This document shows, in pieces, positions 23,471 through 36,333 of a DNA stretch of 64,000 bases (its first letter is position 1; every line of letters starts with the position of its first letter). Both the position numbers and the translations under genes were made by a program. The notes under the pieces are model-generated. The model did not search any database. It was not told the origin of the DNA and was given only the letters and a program-made list of their open reading frames with translations. The stretch is taken from contig NC_077231.1 in the NCBI RefSeq assembly GCF_027887165.1, forward strand, positions 125,377,987 to 125,441,986, written 5' to 3'. The DNA comes from Monodelphis domestica. Taxonomy: Eukaryota > Chordata > Mammalia > Didelphimorphia > Didelphidae.

Positions 23471-23668
23471 GGCAGCTGGATGGGTCAGTGGATTGAGAGT
23501 CAGGCCTAGAGATGGGAGGTCCTAGGTTCAAATCTGGCCTCAGACACTTCCCAGCTGTGTGACCCTGGGCAAGTCACTTACCCCCATTGCCTAGCCCTTA
23601 TCACTCTTCTGCCCACAGTATTGACTCCAAGATGAAAGGTAAGGGTTTAAAAAAAAAAACCAAAAAAC
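23471..23668 (+). repeat. tRNA-derived marsupial SINE
   Basis: It starts GGGGCAGCTGGATGGGTCAG, keeps B-box AGGTTCAAATCTGG and ends GATGAAAGGTAAGGGTTT plus an A-run. GCTAGAT occurs on both sides as the target duplication. A short internal deletion removes part of the tail. Confidence 0.9.
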
Positions 23669-23968
23669 GCTGCTAGATGATATGTCCAGACAGAACTTCA
23701 TAGGAATGATAGTGAAGTACATCCCCTTCCTTTCAACTGAATGAAAGTTGAACATAAATGTAGAATTAGGCATATATTTTCAGACATGGCCAATATGTGA
23801 CTTATTTTACTTTGCTGAACATATTTGTTAAAAAGGAAAGTGTAGAGGGCAAGAGAATCACTAGAGGTGACAATGATAGATAAAAAACAGACAGAATAAA
23901 ACTTTCTTGTACATTTTAACTTATTTTTAATCTTTCTATCACATATAATGAAAATTCATTTGTCTTTT

Positions 23969-23974
<6 letters not shown>

Positions 23975-24037
<63 letters not shown>

Positions 24038-24038
24038 T
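23975..24038. repeat. (CT)n microsatellite
   Basis: An almost pure run of CT dinucleotides lies directly beside the SINE that follows, probably grown from its oligo(dT)-side tail. Confidence 0.95.
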
Positions 24039-24197
24039 TAAATCCTTACCTTTTGTCTTAGAATTAACACAAGAATTAGATCCAAGACAGAGGAGTAGTA
24101 AGGGCTAAGCAACTGGGGCTAAATGGCTTGCTCAGGGTCACACAGAAAGTGTCTGAGGCCAGATTTAAACTCTATCCACTGAGTCATCTAGCTGCAG
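24039..24197 (-). repeat. tRNA-derived marsupial SINE, diverged
   Basis: Antisense copy with CCTTACCTTTTGTCTTAGAA, TGCTCAGGGTCACACAGAAA and CTATCCACTGAGTCATCTAG. Part of the head is deleted. Confidence 0.82.
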
Positions 24198-24259
24198 ACC
24201 CTCATTCTCTTTTCACAATTCAAATCTTGGGTAATTAATTTTCTCAACAAACACTGATT

Positions 24260-25555
24260 GATGCCTATTGATGCAAGCACTGTTTTGGGCAATGGACTAT
24301 GCCAAGACAAATATGAACTAGCCTCTGTCATCAAGGATCTCATATTTTATTTGGAATAAGCATGTACACTGATGAAAATTTATATATATGAATGAAAGTA
24401 AGAAAGTAAAACAAATCCTTGTTTCCAGGATCCTTCAAAGACCACTGACAGGGGATCAACAATAATATCTGCCAGTTCCTTCACTACTAAAATGAAGTTA
24501 TGATAGCATAGTTAAAATGAAAGAAAAATCTTTTAGAGTTGATTAACTAGAAAATTTTAAGTATGCAATAGATCTGTAAAAGGTAGGTAGGATTCTGAAG
24601 AACTTGGATTTCAAGTTGAAGAGTTTCTATTTTTTTCTTAGAGCAATAGGAATTCACCAAAGATGCCTGATCAATGGAGTAACATGGTCAGGCTTGAGAA
24701 TATTTTGGCAATTGTGATTAGAATGGAATGTAAGAGGAAGATTGGAAGAGAGAAATTTATTTACAAGGCAATGTGATAGTTTAAGCAGACATGATGAGGA
24801 ACAAACTAGGGTGATGACTACATAAGTAGAAAGAATGGGAGAGTTGTAAGTGATGTTCTAGAGAGAAAAATCAGTAAAACATGGCAAATGATTGGAAATG
24901 GAAAGGTGGTAAGGGAAAGGAATGTCTTGAATTTGACTCTAAGATTGGAACCTAGAAAGATGGAGGTGCCCTCAAAGGAATCAGGGAAATTTGGAGGAAG
25001 GGCAAACTTATGGCAGAAAATCATGAGTTTATATATGTTAAGTCTGACATGACTCTAGAATATATAGTTGGAGATATTCAACAATAATTTGAGGATTCAG
25101 GAATGCACCTTGAAAGAGAATTGAGCTAGATATATAGATCAGAGTATTATCTTCAAAGGGATGATAATTGAATCTATAGGAACTGATGAGATCACCAATG
25201 GTGAACATATAGAGTCAGAAGATATAAAGGTCCAGGGCAGAAGTTTTGGGTATATCCATAGCAAGGGAATAGAATATAAATGAAAAATAAATAAAAAAGA
25301 AAAAAGAGAAAATGGTTAGGCCAGAAGGAGGAAAACCAAGAGAGCAGTATTGTGAAAAAGTCAAGAGAAGAAAGACTCCAGGAGGAGAGGATGGTCAACA
25401 AACAAATCATAAAGGATGAAGATTGAGTAAAGGCCACCAAATTTAGTAACCTTGCAGAAAGAGATTTTGAATGGTAAGGTCAGAAGCTAGACTGACTAAA
25501 TGATAGTATGATTATATGAATTTAGGCCTGATTGAGTGACCAGATCTATTAAAGT
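24260..25555. repeat. Probable ancient interspersed repeat, family not named
   Basis: The style of the sequence (ATCAAGGATCTCATATTTTA, ATGTTAAGTCTGACATGACT, CCATAGCAAGGGAATAGAAT) matches a decayed mammal-wide repeat. Similar text recurs near 27220-27990 and 51640-51970. No coding capacity was recognised. Confidence 0.4.
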
Positions 25556-26640
25556 TCCTATTTCAACTTGGAAGGACTTCTCCATTGGAATGTCCCAATG
25601 ATAAGTATTTCTATCAATGACTTCAATTAAAGCAGAGATGGCATCTCATCCAATTTGCAATTGAAACAAAGCTAGGAATGAGAACATATTGGGTGCAAGA
25701 TCTCAAAAAGATCTTGAGACCTTGACAGGATAAATCAGGGGTTGGCAAATCTGGCCAGTCATATTTCTTTTTATAGCCTGCGAGTTAAGCATGCTACATT
25801 TTTGGATAAAACTCGGACAAACAATGGACTGTATTTTTTCTGCAGGCTATGCTTTGCTGACCCTTTTTTTAGATTATTGGTCTAATTCTAATAAGATAAA
25901 TGAAATAGAGATTAATGTAAAATGTTGCCTTTGGGGTCAAAAACTAAATTTCATAAATATAAGATGGGTGCTTCATGGTTAGATAGCTGTCTTAAAAAAA
26001 TCTGGATCTTTTGGAGGACTGAAAGTTTTATATCAATCATCATGGTGATATGGTAGCCAAGAAAAACTGAGGTAATCTTAGGCTATTATCAAGAGGCATA
26101 GCTTCCAGGAATAAGGAGGCTACTAGACCTTTGGATTTTGCCCTCATCAGACCACATCTGAAATATAGTGTTCAGCTCTTGGAAGGAAGGTTAGAAAATA
26201 TCAAGATAAGGACAGCCAGAAGGTGAATGTTTTCAAGTGCATATCATATGAGGGTCAGTTGAAGGAACTAGGATGTTTAGCCTGGAAAAAAGAGGTCTCA
26301 AGTGGAACCAGAAAACTATATCCAAGAACTTATGAAAGACAATCCAGCAGGAAAGTGATTAGAATTGTTTTGCTTGGCTACAGAAAGAACTAGGAACAAA
26401 AAAGCCCAAGTTGGCAAAGAGGAAAATCTAGACTTGATCTCTGAGAAAAACTTCAGAGCAATTAGAACAAGCCCAAAGTGAAATAGACTACTTTGGGAGT
26501 GGGTTTTCCTTACTAGTATCTTCAAACAAAGGCAATTTAAGAACAAGTCGTGTGTGTTTATATCAAGGATTCTTTTGGGGGGAGGTTGGACTGAAAGATA
26601 TCTGGGATCACTACCAACTCTGAGATTCTGTAAATGGGAA
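25556..26640 (+). mobile_element. L3/CR1 LINE 3' end
   Basis: The segment follows the L3 3' region in order: TTTCTATCAATGACTTCAAT, CATCAGACCACATCTGAAAT, GCCTGGAAAAAAGAGG, TTGTTTTGCTTGGCTACAGA, AAGTGAAATAGACTACTTTG and CAACTCTGAGATTCTG. It is split by a hAT-like insertion at about 25736-25868. It is an ancient fossil without a reading frame. Confidence 0.7.
25736..25868. mobile_element. Short hAT-like DNA transposon (MITE)
   Basis: The 130-base insert starts CAGGGGTTGGCAAA and ends TTTGCTGACCC, an imperfect terminal inverted repeat typical of non-autonomous hAT elements. It interrupts the L3 copy. An 8-base target duplication is not clear. Confidence 0.6.
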
Positions 26641-29600
26641 GAAAAGAAATTCTGGCAATGAGTGAAGACGATGTTTTCTTAGGGCTTGACTGGGAAAGGA
26701 ATGAGAAATACAGCTTGAAGAAATGACATGGCCAAGTAAATGTTTTTTAAAGACAAGAAAGATCTGAACATGCAACAGAATACAACAAACTAAAAGCAGT
26801 TGAGTGACCTTGTTCGAGGCTGTTCCACAGCCTGTGGAGGTGGTGCTACTGAGGTTACTAGAGAAGGAAAGAGAAGGAAAGACTTCTACATTAGGGCTTT
26901 TGAAAGCTTCTGATGGGAAGCTTCCCTCATACAGATTTCTCTGTCTGTGCATTGTATACAGGGAAAGAGTGTGTGTATCCCTTCAGCATACATCTCTGCT
27001 CTGTACCTTGATGAATATAGAAGATGGCACTTGATGCCATCTCCATATGTAAAGGCATTACTTATTCAAGTAAGAACTGAGATTTAATCAGAAGGGTGCT
27101 CAGAAATAGATCCAGTTGAATTTCTATCATTAGACTGATTTTGAGACTAGATATTCTCTGTCTCTCTCTCTATCTCTTTGTCTCTCTGTCTCTGTCTCTC
27201 TGTCTCTCTCGCATCACCCAGGACAGAGCCTTGTGGGATACCCATGTTTAGTGGTTATCATCTAGATGAAGATCCAGGAAAAGAGACCAAAATGGAACAA
27301 TCATATAGATAAGAAGAGCAGTGTCAGTAAGTAGCATATAAATAAGACCTAAGGTGAGGGATAGTGGGAGTAAGTCAACATTGAGATTTGAAAAGCCAGG
27401 ATTAGGGCAGGGCAGCAATAGGACAAAGAAGCATGAGACTCAAGTTTAGAATATTGCATGGAGTATAGAACTGATTTAAACAAGAAATTGATTTAGTGAA
27501 GGAAGATCGTGTAGCTAGGTCAGGGATTATGGCATGGCAGATGAGCAAAGATTAGAGGAATTGGTAGTCCTGGTGAGGACCAAGAATTAGATATTTTAAG
27601 ACAGAAAAAGAAGAAATGATAAAAGATGTGATTGGATAAAAGAATTTTGGAGTTTATAAACATGGAAGACTTGTGAGAGAAAAAAAGAAAAGAAACATGA
27701 TAATTGGAATATAGAACTGAGAAGGAGTGGAAAAGTAATCAGAGTAAGGAACTGGGAAGTTAGAGTACTGAGGGAATAGAAAAACATATGCTGAAGTCCT
27801 CTAGGATGAAGGCACGACTTTGGATATGGAGAAAGACTGTGGCCTAGGTTCAGAATTTACTGAGGAAAGCAAAATGTTCTGGGGGTTGGTGAATAACAGT
27901 TACCAAGCTGATCCTGAAGGAAGTGAGGGGATCTAAGAGGTGGAGTTGATGAGACCATTTCAGGTATGGGGAACAACTGACAACAGTGGGAATAAGTATG
28001 TTAACTTAGAATGAGCAACTCTATTTTATTTTAAGCTTCTATGTTGTGACTAGATAGTTTTTTTTAAATTAAAGTTTTTTTTTTTCCTGTAGTAAAATAA
28101 GGGCTTGCATATTGTTTGGTATTAATGTGTGTGTTCTTCAAATCTTTTAATTATGTGTGTTTTAAATCTGATAAATAACTACTAATGGTATGCACATGCT
28201 AAATTTTATAAACCCCTGCTAAACACTTGCTAATGATGTTAGCTTTGATTGGTAGTTTCCTTTGCTCAAAGCTTAGATATCACCAATCAGAACTTAGATA
28301 TAACTTGTAAATACTCTTTGCTAGAGCCAGAAAACGTACTGGAAACCTCAGCCAGTGGATGGTCACATTTGGAGATTCAAGCATCCCTTGTTTGCTGGAG
28401 AACAGTGTTGATTGATGAAAACTTGCCAGAACAGCACCTTGGAGTGAGACCTCCTGTATACCAGAGAGGGAATCTTGTCTTGAACATTGGTATGAGACCT
28501 GTGCTTCCTGAGATCTTGAAGAATTAGGTTGCTGATAAGTTCCTAAAGAGGTTGATGTTTGTATTATTGAATAGCAAGTAAAATTTCATTGTATCCATGG
28601 ATCACACAAATTTATACACTAACAGTCTAATAAACATATGGTATTGTACATTGTTTTAATGTATACATCTGTATATGATGCCAATTAAAAGGCATAGAAT
28701 CCTGAGATGGAGTGGGATGTGTGATGATCATTAAATAGGACAATATAACCAGAGTAAAGCATAAGAAGATTGAAAAGAAAGGAAGGGAAACCAAGGATCA
28801 TTAAAGAACTGGTTATTGAACCTCTTAAAAAAAGAAGTAAGGAGTGATTATAAAGAGGAAGCATGGGTTCCCCCAAAACAAGTCACACTGAAATTTTCCT
28901 TTTTTGATAAGGTTACTAACCTAAATTAGGGGAATACTAAAGCCAGAAAGGATATTGTAAGATTATCTCAAACCTAAAGTAGATCATTATCTATGGCATC
29001 CAGATAAAGGAGATGAAGAGCAATAAATCATCTTTGCCTGAAGACTTCCTGCCTGGCATCTGTTATGACTAAAGAACTGATATCCTGCCCTTATCAAAGA
29101 AAAGTTCTAGCCACTTTGTCATAGCAGGCTGAAACTGAGATCTTTGAAGAAATGGGTGTTTCCACTGAGACTGATCCCAGCAGAGTAATACCCCTAGCAA
29201 GGAATAAGCTGACTCCAGAGGAATAATGTGCCAAACAGAGACACTTTGCCCAGTAGGAAGCAGATGCATTCAACCCATCAGCACAATGCACCCCGCAGAG
29301 CTGCTGCACTTAGCAAGGAGCTGACTAAATGGGAGCAATGCAATATCATTAGAAGAGGTCAGGGGTCCTACAGTGCTGAAGGTGTAAATTTTTCCACCAA
29401 ATGTATTTCTCCTTGGATGGCCTCCTAATGCACCATCCCTATGAATGTTCATTCTCCCCCTGGTTCTATTCTTTCTTTCTTTTTTTTTTTGCTTGTTGGA
29501 AAGTGTGCTTAACTACAGATCTTTTTACTCAGTGATTTCCTTAAATGTCTTTGCTTTGAACTAATTTAATCCTGTGGTTGATTAGAGATAAACATAAGGA

Positions 29601-29869
29601 CACCAGGAAGAAGGCTCATGCACTCTATCATTTTGAGGAGATATGAAACCACAAAATACCTTGAACCTGAAGTCCTACTTTGATTTGATAAAATATCTCA
29701 CACTCTTCTTATGGAAATGATGATCAATAAAAATATAATTTCCCACATATAAATATATATTAAATATATGAAAAAGATGGATTCAAAATTGGTTGAAAGG
29801 ACAGGTTTTACAATTAGTCATTAATTATTTGAAGTCAGTTTGAGAGGAGGTATCCAGTGGAATGTTCAT
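26641..29869. other. Lectin intron 2 sequence, mostly unclassified
   Basis: It holds a (TCTCTG)n-rich stretch at about 27157-27215 and another copy-like region of the unnamed ancient repeat at about 27220-27990. The 28249-28527 open frame lies in repeat-like sequence and shows no protein family signature. No gene is recognised. Confidence 0.4.
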
Positions 29870-29879
29870 AGGGTTTGTG

Positions 29880-30240
29880 CTCTGACTATCTACATGCCAT
29901 TCTTCACTCTTTCCATTTGTTCAGACCATCTTCTTATCATAGAATTTGTTGATGATTTCTCTTACTCCTGTTGCTCTTCATAGCTCTCCATTGTCATACC
30001 TCCTAGGCACATCTCCATTGGAATTTGCATGATGTAAATTTTTAATTCTTTGGAGGTAGTTGTATTCCATGTCTTATTGCCACATGGAAACACTAGTAAA
30101 ATGTTGGGATTTTTGAAAATAGGCCATTGCTTTTGGGGGAATTGGGGGGGCATTAAAATAGCTTTGCAATTTCCCAATTATGCCATCCATTTTTCTCTTC
30201 TTGTTCAATTCCAGGCACCACTTGCTATCCATCTGTACTG
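29880..30240 (-). mobile_element. RTE (BovB-like) LINE remnant, RT C-terminal end
   Basis: The minus strand encodes GNKTWNTTTSKELKIYIMQI followed by PMEMCLGGMT and, past a stop, a SSTNSMIRRWSEQ-like stretch. This corresponds to the GCETW...ameRcllGit...r segment found at the end of RTE reverse transcriptases. It is a short fragment with stops. Confidence 0.6.
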
Positions 30241-30245
30241 AATTG

Positions 30246-31654
30246 GTAGTTAGGTTTTAGAGGATGCTTACAGAAATGAATATTAAAATCTGGGCAATAG
30301 ATGGTCTTTCTTTTGGTCATACCAAATTTCATTGAGTAATTACAGGTCACTTCCTGGGGGGCACTATAATATTTTGGGGCTTGATGTCAACAACAAACAA
30401 AAACATCTGTAAGACCTCGTTAGCTTGAAGTCTTTGTTGGAACTCCTTACAGGAGCACTCCCTATTTTATGCCTCTCTGGATATTTGTTATAACTCACAG
30501 AGGGACTCACAATACCCCATAAATGATTAGTGTAATTCTCCTCCCTCTCATGTTAGTTCCACTTTTTTTTCCAGTACAGTCATAGTTATTTGAACTCACT
30601 GTCACAATATGACTTGAACTCTCCTTAAAAGAAAAATGAATTTGGGGCTTCCTATGGGGAAATACTCTAACAATCCTCTGATATCACTCTCTTACACAGA
30701 GTCATTCTTATACAGCCTCCCAAGCTCTTCCCATAAAGCAAACCCACATTAGGGTAACTGGACAAGCAGCTAGGTACTTTCCCATCTGACCTGCCTTGTC
30801 TGAATAAGCCATAGTAATAGGGAAGAAGAAAGTGCTCTTTCATGGCATGGCCATAAGACTATTAGTCCTCTAGTTAGAGTCAGGTGGGCACTACTCTTTT
30901 TTTTCTCTATAAGGCATGCTGCTTAGAAATGCCTCTACTTTTCCTAGGAGACCAGATTGAAGAATTTTTAGACTCAATATGATACTCAGAAATAATTCAG
31001 AGGCTGGTAAGTCCCCAAGAAATCTACTTCTCTTCCTTGAAGGCAAGGTCTTGGGATTAGGTAGCCTAGAAAATTTTTTTTCTATTGGGAGATTGGGGTT
31101 CTGAAACCATTGTCCTCCCAATTATGTGGGTAGGTGAACACATGCAACTCCCATGTATCTTTCCAGGATATTCCATCATTGTGTCAGATGACAACTTTTG
31201 CATTGGAAAGTCTACTCTCTGGTCTCTGACTTGTGATCAGAAAGTTGGGACCAAGCACATTAGTGTTCATCTGCTTCTGCCCTAAAGTATGAACTCACTT
31301 TTCCTTGCTACTAAGGACCAAAGCTCTGATGAACTCTCAAGATCTGTTTGGAAGAAAGGTGAAGGGAACAGAGAAGCCAAAGGGGCTGAGATTATGTCAG
31401 CTCACTTTTATAGACTAGCACAAATGAGTGGCTTCTCCCCAGAGGCCATCTTGGAAAGAATCCAACCTAATCTAATCAAAACATCTTAGGGCACTAGTCA
31501 CTTACATTCAATCAGTTGTTTGTTTTTCCTCTTGACAAGGTATGTCTAGGCATGAATAACCCCTATAGGGAGAGGTATGGGCAATCAAAAATTCTAAAAG
31601 AATAGGCTTTTCCTTTTGTCAGTTCATCAACTTGATCAGAGAACTCAACTCTAC
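30246..31654. other. Lectin intron 2, LTR-like debris possible
   Basis: Mixed-composition sequence with no fixed boundaries. Bases 30400-31500 have the texture of an old LTR but no TG...CA ends or target duplication were found. No coding exon with splice sites is seen. Confidence 0.3.
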
Positions 31655-31763
31655 TCAACTTGCCCAGGGTCACACAGCTGGGAAGTGTCTGAGACTAGAT
31701 TTGAACCTAGGACTTCCTGTCTATAGGCCTGGTTCTCAATCCACTGAACTACCCAACTGCTCC
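31655..31763 (-). repeat. tRNA-derived marsupial SINE, 5' half
   Basis: Antisense head region: ACTTGCCCAGGGTCACACAG, TTTGAACCTAGGACTTCC and CAATCCACTGAACTACCCAA. It lies 148 bases left of lectin exon 2. Confidence 0.85.
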
Positions 31764-31911
31764 CTATATGTGTAATTCTTAATGGTTAAAATAAGTAAGA
31801 TAGTAAAGCAGTTTTAGATGATATACCAGTATCAACAATTATTTTGTTTTGAAACACAAACAATTCCTGAATTTTTCAGTTTCATCAGCTTGAGTGCAAA
31901 AATGTACTTAC

Positions 31912-32040
31912 TCATCAGTTCATCATCTTGCATGTTAGCCAAATCAAGGAACTTTCTTTGTTCCAAATATGTGGACTGACTTTCCTTAGGAGGTTCCATT
32001 TGAGTGAAGTTGGTCATTTCCTCAATGAATGATTCTTCAT
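31912..32040 (-). CDS. F-type lectin exon 2: acidic N-terminal linker
   Basis: This 129-base exon has a strong acceptor (TATCATATTTTCAG) and donor (GA|GTAAGT) and is phase 1 at both ends. It encodes about 43 residues beginning DEESFIEEMTNFTQMEPPKE and ending with the acidic stretch MQDDELM. One N-glycosylation sequon (NFT) is present. The segment is rich in Glu, Asp, Gln and Met and has no cysteine. I do not recognise it as a known domain. It probably forms an N-terminal stalk or propeptide before the first lectin domain. The assignment to this gene rests on strand, signal-peptide position and exact phase match with both neighbours. A different short secreted protein ending elsewhere cannot be fully excluded. 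Confidence 0.72.
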
Positions 32041-33220
32041 CTGAAAATATGATAGGAAAGATTTGTCTTTAAATCCTTTCTCTGACACATGTAGTCAGTT
32101 CCACTATAACACTTGTTTTGAAATTTCTTCTAATGTGATTGATATATTAGGAAGTAATTTGAGTATAACTTGAATTTCAATTTACTTCTTATGTGAGATT
32201 TTGTCAGGGAGAAAGAGAAAACTACACCTAGCTGAACAAAATAGACACATAAACACACTTCAGGTGTTTATCTACCAGTCACCCCAGGCACTAAATAAGT
32301 TAGTCTGGTAGGTTGGATAAAAAACTTTACAATAATTCACCACCCAAAACCCTTCCCATGCCCAGTTCCACAAGCAAACCTCAGGTCTTTTTTTTTTTTT
32401 AAAGGTAAAGTGCCCTGTTCGACAAAGGAGGGCTGTTTCATACCTGTGGTCCACTCTCTATCTACTTTCCACTCAGGATTTTACTCCCTGATTTGATGCT
32501 AACCAAGTCTGCCCTGTCACCTGTAACCATCAACTTTGTCAGGATGGCTGTACCTGAGCAAACCGAGGTCAGACACATTGCCACTATTTGTTGCAGTATG
32601 TATATATTTCCTAAGCATTTACTATACATAAAACTATTCTATTGTTTTTATTTCAGTCCTATCCTTTCTGTATTATTGATGAAGTTTTTGATTATTATAT
32701 CCCTAACCCTACTTTTCCCATAAGTCCTTTGGTTTTTACTGCATGATTTTTTATATAGTACAGTGCTTTTGTGGAATGATTTTATCATGTTATCATTTCA
32801 TTTTTCAATGATCCAGGCAACATTCTTAGACTTTAATATCTCAATGTGTTGTTTGATCTTTGTTAGTGGAGAGAAGAGTTTCCATATCAGGAGTAATTAT
32901 TCTGATGAATGAATGATCAAACAAATGAATCATTTATTATGAGGATATAAACAGAAAAATAAGATAATCTGTGTTCTTGAAGAACCCTTATTCTAATGGG
33001 AGAGAGAGCATAGATATAATATTTCAGCTGCAAGTCAGAGGGAAAGGTCCCATGGTTCTTTGGAGTACTGCATCAAAGCAGATGATAATGCTTCTTTAAA
33101 GTCATTATTAGTTTCTGATACCGAACATTCTTTTCTGTATTTTCCACAGATGTGGTTACAGTAGCTATGGGAGTAGTCACTAGTTTGCATATGATGAAAA
33201 CATTCCAAGCAAGAAAAGAG
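32041..33220. other. Lectin intron 1, nothing recognised
   Basis: AT-rich sequence with a 13-base T-run near 32388. No repeat family or exon was identified with confidence. Confidence 0.4.
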
Positions 33221-33870
33221 GCAGCAGGTAGGTGGTTTAATATTAAGGCTGGAATCAGGAAGATATGCATTCAAATCCAGCAGCTGAGTGACCATAGGCA
33301 AGCCACCTCAGTATCTTCATTTATAAAATGTGAGCAAGTACAAAAATATTTTAGTAGCTCTTTTTGTTGTGATAAAGAATTGGAAACTGAGGAGGTATGC
33401 ATTGATAGGGGAACGGCTAAACAAGCTGTGGAATATTGTTGTAATGGAAAACTACTGTGCCCTACAAAATAATGAACAGGATGAGTTCAGAAAAAAACTT
33501 GGAAAAAGTTATATGAATTGATACAAAGTGAAGTTAGCAGAACCAGGAAAATAGTGTCTATAGTAATAGAAATATTGTAGCAGCAAAACAAAGTTCCAAG
33601 ATAGCCCCAAGGGTTATCCACTACCCACAGCCAAAGTAGGAACTGTAGGAATCTGACTGCAGATTCCAATTCTTTCACTTTATTTCCTTCATGAGTTTTT
33701 TTTTTTATTATATACATGACATGACTTCAGTCACATCATGGAGAATATGAAAATATATATAGTATGAAATCACTGATATAAGCTACATAAGATTATTTAC
33801 TGCCTGGGGGGCGGGGAGAGGGAAGGAGAGAATCTGAATGGCAAAATATCAGAAAACAATTGTCAAAAAT
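33221..33870 (+). mobile_element. MIR-like fragment followed by old L1 3' end
   Basis: A short MIR-like head (AGGCTGGAATCAGGAAGATA, GAGTGACCATAGGCAAGCC) is followed at 33335 by a decayed L1 ORF2 end with NILVALFVVIKNWKLRR and LNKLWNIVVMENYCAL in frame, then 3' UTR-like sequence. Confidence 0.65.
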
Positions 33871-34892
33871 TGTTTCTACATGTTAGGGACTGGACCTGTA
33901 ATTTCACCAATATAGAGAACTCCCTTAGGTTGGCATAACTCTTTAAGGAGAATTTTTGCTTATGTCTGCATACTTCCAGTGGCTAGAACAGCCCTTTGTG
34001 TGTTTTTTTCCTTAATAATAATAGCTTTTGCAAAGCATTCTACAGACTTTATCTGATTTTATCTTCTCCTCAATCTTGGGAAGTAGATGCTATTATCACC
34101 CCCATTTTATCCCTTAGGTTTGACTATCATTCTCACTATCTCAATGCTTATTGCCAATTAGTGTCTGCCAGTGAATTTCTGCAACTATGTTATCAAGAAA
34201 GATGGTCTTGTACAAGACGAGAAGTTATTCTTTTTTCACAGTAATATAAATGTGAAATATAATATGCTATATTAGTATAATATATAATCAATTAATATAA
34301 CAAGTATTTATTAACTGCTTATTAAGTACCAAGCTCTCCTAAATGGTCAGAGCTACTAAGTTCCTCTCCACAAGAAGCTTGCCTTCTATCAACAGAGGAG
34401 ACATCATCTTGCATGTATAATATGCATAGGGAGAGAGGTAACTAGGTGGCACAGTACATAGTCACTAGGCAACCTATACGGATCCTTTTGTATGAATTAG
34501 CCTATATTTCTGTTTGAGTTTGACACTACTGCTCTTGTCAACTAGAATTATAATCTACAAAGCAGATGCCAACTTGGGTAGAAGGAAGTTCTTCCTGAGG
34601 GAGTTCTTTATATTGGTGAAATCACAGGTCCAGTCCCTAACAATCAATCAACCAATAAACATTTATTAAATGTCTATAATGTATACGGTCCCTATTAGGG
34701 CCATTGATACAGAAAAGTTTGCCTGAACAAAATCTGGGTCAAACATTGTTCAGAGAACCATCCAAATATCTAGAGTGGCACTTGGATGGATTCTTTAGGT
34801 AGAGACAAAAGGAGTAATTGTGAAAAATACAGAAGAATAGAATCCTCTTTATGGTATTTTTAGTATTTTATTTTTAACTTCCTCTCTTTCCC

Positions 34893-35010
34893 ATCTCCTG
34901 TGGAATGTAAACTCCTTGAAGGGCAGGGACAATTTTGTTTTCATATTTATATCCATTGTTTTAAACATGCTAATTTCACAATAAACATTTCTTGAGTTGA
35001 ATTGAACATT
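34893..35010 (+). repeat. L2 LINE 3' terminus
   Basis: Matches the L2 end: GTAAACTCCTTGAAGGGCAG, GGGACAATTTTGTTTT and ACAATAAACATTTCTTGAGT. Confidence 0.75.
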
Positions 35011-35335
35011 TCTTAGTTGCTAAATCCCTCTTGCCCCATGCTCCAAAATTTTTTTCATTTTTTTTTTAGTTATTTCAGTTGCTACCTAGGACTCTTGGTA
35101 CCTCCCTCTGGTTTGTCTGATTCTTCTGCATGGTGGTCCTACAAATACTTGAAAAGGACAATCTTCTGATTCTCTTCTTTCTGCTAAGCATTCCCAGTTT
35201 CTTCATCTCATCCTCAAATGATCTTGAGGCCCTTCATCCTTCTCCTCCTCTTCCTCTGGACATGTTCTTGCTTATCAAATTATTTCCTAAAATGTGGTCT
35301 CCTGAACAGAACTCAACACTTTAGATGTGGTTTTG

Positions 35336-35500
35336 CTGTTGTTCAGTCACTTTTCAGTTGTGTCTGATTCTTCATGACCCTATTTGGGGGTTTTCTTGGC
35401 AAAGATATTAAATGGTTTGCCATTTCCTTCTCCAGTGCATGTTATAGATGAGGAAATTGAGGCAAACACTAGCTGTGTGACCCTGGACAAGTCAATTAAC
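35336..35500 (-). repeat. MAR-type marsupial SINE
   Basis: Starts GTTGTTCAGTCACTTTTCAG, then TGTCTGATTCTTCATGACCC, TTTGGGGGTTTTCTTGGCAA and ATGAGGAAATTGAGGCAAAC. This is the antisense form of a tRNA-head SINE with an RTE-like tail. Confidence 0.8.
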
Positions 35501-35639
35501 CTCTATTTGTCCAAAATTTCTTGTCAAAGTTTTTAGGGAAAATAAGAGCTGCCTCCCAGAGTTGTTGTGAGTTAAACATGTTCATATTTGCAAAGTGCTA
35601 TGAATGTCACACTATATAAATGTTAGCTCATGTCATTAT

Positions 35640-35870
35640 CAGAGTAGCTATGTGGCATAGTGGATAGAGCACTGGGCTTAGAATCAAGAAGATTCATTTT
35701 TCTGAGTTCAAATCTGGCCATGGCTATTTACTTAACTGTGTGATTCAGTGCAAGTCACTTACCATTGTTTTGCTAGTTCCTCACCTGCAAAATGAGATGG
35801 CAAACTACTCTGCCAAGAAAACCCTAAGTGTGGTTGTGAAGGCTTGGACACAACTGAACAACATTAATAT
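35640..35870 (+). repeat. MAR-type marsupial SINE
   Basis: Sense copy: TATGTGGCATAGTGGATAGA, B-box GAGTTCAAATCTGG, GCAAAATGAGATGGCAAACT, and the tail GCCAAGAAAACCCTAAGTGT and GGACACAACTGAACAACATT. Confidence 0.82.
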
Positions 35871-36333
35871 TGTTTTTTATGTTTAGCCATCCCTACTTCA
35901 TCTTAAACTTGTGATTTTTTGGAACTCAGCTGAAGGAAAGAATCTTTCATGCCATACTCTTACATTTCACTCTAGATTTGATTTTTATGCAACTGTCAGC
36001 ATCAATATTTCATTAAGTCTCTCAAAGAATGGTGTATAAAAATGTTTTGGTAGGTACATAATAAAGACTGTCAGACCTTTGGGAGTAGCCAATAATAGTC
36101 ACGTACTTGGACTTGGGAATAGGGTAGGTAGAATTTTCCTTGTCCTTCATGAGTGTTCATGCATTCAATTTTGTTGAACTCCATGAATTAGAAAAAGGTA
36201 TTCATTTTTCGAAATGTTCTTTTTAACAATCTAAGAAGAATCTAGCCTGGCCAACATAGCATTTTAAAAATACATATAATCATTAAAGTTGAATTTTAGG
36301 TTGCAAAATATGTCTTCATTATATTGTACTTAC

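Noticed and set aside
23467..23668. tRNA gene suggested by A- and B-box-like motifs
   Set aside because: The motifs belong to SINE heads; no cloverleaf with acceptor and anticodon stems can be drawn.
28249..28527. 92-codon plus-strand open frame
   Set aside because: No start context, splice sites, domain or codon pattern; surrounding sequence is repeat-like.
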